A DNA stretch of 64,000 nucleotides from Oceanospirillaceae bacterium (GTDB taxonomy: Bacteria; Pseudomonadota; Gammaproteobacteria; Pseudomonadales; Balneatricaceae), in assembly GCA_013373085.1 (NCBI GenBank), contig JABXIM010000025.1, positions 1-64,000 on the forward strand, read 5' to 3'. The first letter of the stretch is position 1; each line of letters starts with the position of its first letter. The notes below the pieces were generated by a model that ran no database searches, was not told the origin of the DNA, and saw only the letters and a list, made by a program, of their open reading frames with translations. This document shows, piece after piece, positions 61,673 through 64,000 of this stretch. A program made the translations under genes and the position numbers.

Positions 61673-62722
61673 TCAAAGGGAGGGATAGGTGGTATAGCCT
61701 TCGGGACCCGAGGCATAGAAGGTGCTGCTGTCGGGTTCGTTCAGAGGCGCCTGCAGCCGCAGCCGCTCGGGCAGGTCCGGATTGGCGATGAAAGGCACGC
61801 CAAACGCCACCGCGTCGACACGGCCATCCTCGATCCAGGCGTTGGCGGTCTCGCCGGTGAAGCGTTCGTTGGCGATGAAGGCGCCGTGGAACTGCCGCCG
61901 CAACTGCGGCACCAGGCTGTCCTCGCCCTCGGCTTCCCGGGCACAGATAAAGGCCACTTCACGCCGGTCGAGTTCCCGCACCACGTAACCGAAGGTGGCC
62001 AGCGGATCCGTATCGCCGACATCGTGCGCATCGCAGCGTGGCGACAGATGAACACCGACGCGTCCGCTGCCCCATACGCCTGTTACTGCATCGGTGATCT
62101 CGAGCAGCAGCCGCGCCCGGCTCTCGACCGAGCCGCCGTAGGCATCATCGCGCCGGTTGGTGCTGTCCTGCAGAAACTGATCGATCAGATAGCCGTTTGC
62201 GGCGTGTATTTCGACGCCGTCGAACCCGGCTGCCAGCGCATTTTCCGCCCCTTTACGGTACGCATCGACGATGCCCGGTATTTCATGGGTTTCCAGAGCA
62301 CGCGGCCGGGTATAGGGCCGCTGCGGACGGATCAGGCTGACATGGCCGGCCGGCGTGATGGCGCTGGGCGCCACCGGCAACTCGCCATCGAGGTAAACGG
62401 GATCGGATATACGGCCTACATGCCACAGCTGCAGCACGATGCGTCCACCCTTTTCGTGGACGGCATCGGTGATTCGACGCCAGCCCGCCATCTGCTCCTC
62501 ACTCCAGATCCCGGGTGTATCGGGGTAACCGACCCCCATTGGCGTAACCGATGTCGCCTCGGTGATGATCAGGCCTGCGGATGCCCGCTGGGTGTAATAG
62601 GTTCTCATCAGTTCGCCGGGGACGCGGCCTGCATCGGCACGACAACGGGTCAGCGGCGCCATGACGATACGATTGGACAGTTCGATCTCGCCGATGCGAA
62701 TGGGGTCGAATAGCGTGGCCAT
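61673..62722 (-). CDS. Old Yellow Enzyme family alkene reductase (NemA-like)
   Basis: 349 residues from the ATG at 62722; the frame extends three codons further. An FMN- and NAD(P)H-dependent ene-reductase acting on electrophilic alkenes. Visible motifs: IVMAPLTRCRAD, QLWHVGR, and VEIHAANGYLIDQFLQDSTNRR, which holds the His-x-x-Asn substrate pair and the proton-donor Tyr. The C-terminal FMN phosphate region is FGVPFIANPDLPERL. It is 53 bases downstream of a small gene, and both sit behind a promoter with a TetR-type operator, as expected for a reductase induced by reactive electrophiles. Confidence 0.93.
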   Translation of the reverse strand: MATLFDPIRIGEIELSNRIVMAPLTRCRADAGRVPGELMRTYYTQRASAGLIITEATSVTPMGVGYPDTPGIWSEEQMAGWRRITDAVHEKGGRIVLQLWHVGRISDPVYLDGELPVAPSAITPAGHVSLIRPQRPYTRPRALETHEIPGIVDAYRKGAENALAAGFDGVEIHAANGYLIDQFLQDSTNRRDDAYGGSVESRARLLLEITDAVTGVWGSGRVGVHLSPRCDAHDVGDTDPLATFGYVVRELDRREVAFICAREAEGEDSLVPQLRRQFHGAFIANERFTGETANAWIEDGRVDAVAFGVPFIANPDLPERLRLQAPLNEPDSSTFYASGPEGYTTYPSL

Positions 62723-62775
62723 TGATAACAAGCTCCAAACGACAGATTAACGGACAGTGTAAATGGAGTGGCGCT

Positions 62776-62946
62776 TCAGCAGGCCTGACTCCAGGGGTCT
62801 TTCCCGTGCAGGGCATCCGACTGGGACCGAACTTCGACGCCATAGCGCAACGCCATCGGATCCCGGCCGATATCTCGCAGCGTATGGCGGCTGATCCTGT
62901 GCGGCGCCGGCTTGAAGAAATGAAGAATTCGTTGATGCAGTTTCAC
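62776..62946 (-). CDS. Small DUF1127-like protein
   Basis: 56 residues. The GTG start at 62946 is fixed by a perfect GGAGGT six bases upstream. The product is basic: KLHQRILHFFKPAPHRISR then HTLRDIGRDPMALRYGVEV, which recalls the L-x-DIG core of DUF1127/YjiS-type proteins. These are small, Arg-rich and of largely unknown role. First gene of the operon with the ene-reductase. The family match is by eye and tentative; that it is translated is better supported. Confidence 0.55.
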   Translation of the reverse strand: MKLHQRILHFFKPAPHRISRHTLRDIGRDPMALRYGVEVRSQSDALHGKDPWSQAC

Positions 62947-62993
62947 AATCAGACCTCCTCGCCCCAAACAAACCAACCGGTATGTACAGCCAA

Positions 62994-63022
62994 GTTAAAC
63001 ATACCGATCGGTATGTCGTCAA
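62994..63022 (-). promoter_or_regulatory. Operator-embedded sigma-70 promoter of the small-ORF/OYE operon
   Basis: TTGACG (63017-63022), a 17-base spacer and TTTAAC (62994-62999), read on the minus strand. The spacer is almost exactly the palindrome at 62999-63016, so a bound repressor would block RNA polymerase. Confidence 0.65.
62999..63016. promoter_or_regulatory. 18-bp perfect palindrome, TetR-type operator
   Basis: ACATACCGATCGGTATGT is its own reverse complement and has the shape of a TetR-family site. An extra half-site CCGGTATGT is at 62977-62985; the CGGTATGT copies are 31 bases apart, about three helical turns. The cognate regulator is not adjacent. Confidence 0.75.
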
Positions 63023-63163
63023 GGCGTGTCGCCGTCTGTTTGCACTTGACAGCGAGTTGAACAAAAATCGGTCTGAAGCTGACTAACGAAGACGTGCCTG
63101 CACTCGCTTTCATGCACGTCCGCTCGACGCCGGCCGCGTCGATGCAAGGCCCGGGAGTTGCTT

Positions 63164-64000
63164 ATGCTGGACGGACTCTTTCCCCTGCCCTGGTGGGGCT
63201 ACGTACTGGTGCTGCTGGCGCTGACCCACGGCACCATCGTTTCGGTCACCATCTTCCTGCACCGGGCACAGGCCCACCGCTCTCTGCAGCTTCATCCTGC
63301 ACTCAGTCACCTGTTCCGCTTCTGGCTCTGGCTGACCACCGGCATGATCACCCGCGAATGGATCGCGGTGCACCGCAAGCACCACGCTCACTGTGACAGC
63401 GACGGTGACCCCCACAGCCCGCAGCTGCAGGGGATTTCGCGGGTATTTTGGCAGGGCGCAGAACTGTACCAGCAGGCCTCGAAAGATCAGGATTCGCTGC
63501 AACGCTTTGGCAAGGGGGCGCCCGACGACTGGCTGGAACGGCATCTCTACAGCCGCCATCCGTCGCTTGGCATCACGCTGATGCTGACGATCGACCTGCT
63601 CTGCTTCGGCATCGTCGGCCTGAGCATCTGGGCGCTGCAGATGGCCTGGATTCCCTTTTTCGCGGCCGGCGTGATTAACGGCCTTGGTCACTGGGGAGGC
63701 TACCGCAACTTCGAAACCGCCGACGCTTCGCGTAACCTGCTGCCGTTCGCGGTATTGATCGGCGGCGAAGAGCTGCACAACAATCACCACGCAGCCCCCG
63801 CTTCGCCACGGCTCTCCTGCCGCTGGTACGAGCTGGATATCGGCTGGTGCTACATCCGCCTGCTGGCCTGGCTACGCCTGATTCGCATACGCGAGGCGGG
63901 TCTGCTGCCCAGACTCGCCCATGGACTCAGCGCACGCACCTGGAGCAGCCGTTTCCATGTCCTCAGCCTGTATGGCCGTCAGGTCGTGCTGCCGATCTTG
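63164..64000 (+). CDS. Fatty acid (acyl-CoA delta-9 type) desaturase, 3' end outside window
   Basis: At least 279 residues; the frame runs off the window end. ATG at 63164, preceded by GGGAG. All three histidine boxes of membrane di-iron desaturases are present: HRAQAHR, HRKHHAHCD and EELHNNHHA, with hydrophobic segments between them (YVLVLLALTHGTIVSVTIF, LMLTIDLLCFGIVGLSIWAL). It inserts a double bond in saturated acyl chains of CoA or lipid. Divergent from the OYE operon, so the 62999 operator might affect both; a TTGACA at 63046-63051 has no good -10. Confidence 0.92.
   Translation, partial: MLDGLFPLPWWGYVLVLLALTHGTIVSVTIFLHRAQAHRSLQLHPALSHLFRFWLWLTTGMITREWIAVHRKHHAHCDSDGDPHSPQLQGISRVFWQGAELYQQASKDQDSLQRFGKGAPDDWLERHLYSRHPSLGITLMLTIDLLCFGIVGLSIWALQMAWIPFFAAGVINGLGHWGGYRNFETADASRNLLPFAVLIGGEELHNNHHAAPASPRLSCRWYELDIGWCYIRLLAWLRLIRIREAGLLPRLAHGLSARTWSSRFHVLSLYGRQVVLPIL

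Noticed and set aside
63046-63074. Sigma-70 promoter for the desaturase from TTGACA at 63046
   Set aside because: No acceptable -10 hexamer at 16-18 bases.

Overview
This is a high-GC chromosomal window from a gammaproteobacterium. The gene content suggests an aquatic, lipid-storing lineage: three wax-ester/diacylglycerol acyltransferase (WS/DGAT) homologues with a phasin-like protein and hydrolases, a type II secretion gene block, glutarate catabolism, and a giant RTX-type surface protein. No rRNA or tRNA gene and no CRISPR array was seen. I cannot name the genus.

Left end (1-7063). A RAYT transposase is embedded in its REP palindromes, including a 99-bp tandem array at the window edge. Next to it is a leftward type II secretion operon gspE-F-G-H-I-J-K. 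It stops at gspK, so C, D, L, M and N must lie elsewhere.

Lipid-storage block (7487-16610, rightward). It holds a TetR regulator, a phasin-like protein, a WS/DGAT homologue with degraded catalytic motifs, an alpha/beta hydrolase, an esterase homologue whose nucleophile serine is glutamine, an intact WS/DGAT with a Lys/Ala/Pro-rich tail, an intact esterase and a second intact WS/DGAT. The same ~32-bp promoter-like element precedes the phasin gene and the last WS/DGAT gene. An orphan CofD/YvcK-like gene follows on the opposite strand.

Giant surface protein locus (18071-53655). This is the most unusual part of the window. An EAL phosphodiesterase gene with a good sigma-54 promoter is followed by four close-packed rightward genes: a GAF-TM-HlyD fusion, a PqqD-like/M50 zinc protease/HlyD fusion, a shortened SecA-like ATPase, and a secreted HlyD-type adaptor. 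They converge on one 26.4-kb leftward gene for an 8,789-residue LEPR-XLL protein. That protein has several repeat families, a calcium-binding RTX block, nine tandem ~135-residue domains and a distinct C-terminal domain. A SapC-family (S-layer related) gene lies just upstream of it on the same strand. I infer that the four genes form a dedicated export, maturation and anchoring system for the giant protein. No ABC exporter ATPase or TolC is present here, so the SecA-like protein may supply the energy.

Right end (53929-64000). Here lie a small membrane protein, a SulP transporter, a GntR/FCD regulator divergent from gcdH across an 18-bp palindrome, a class III CoA-transferase, an atypical SDR, a REP cluster, an NnrU-family protein, and a small-ORF/Old Yellow Enzyme operon behind a promoter whose spacer is an 18-bp palindrome. 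A divergent fatty acid desaturase gene runs off the window end.
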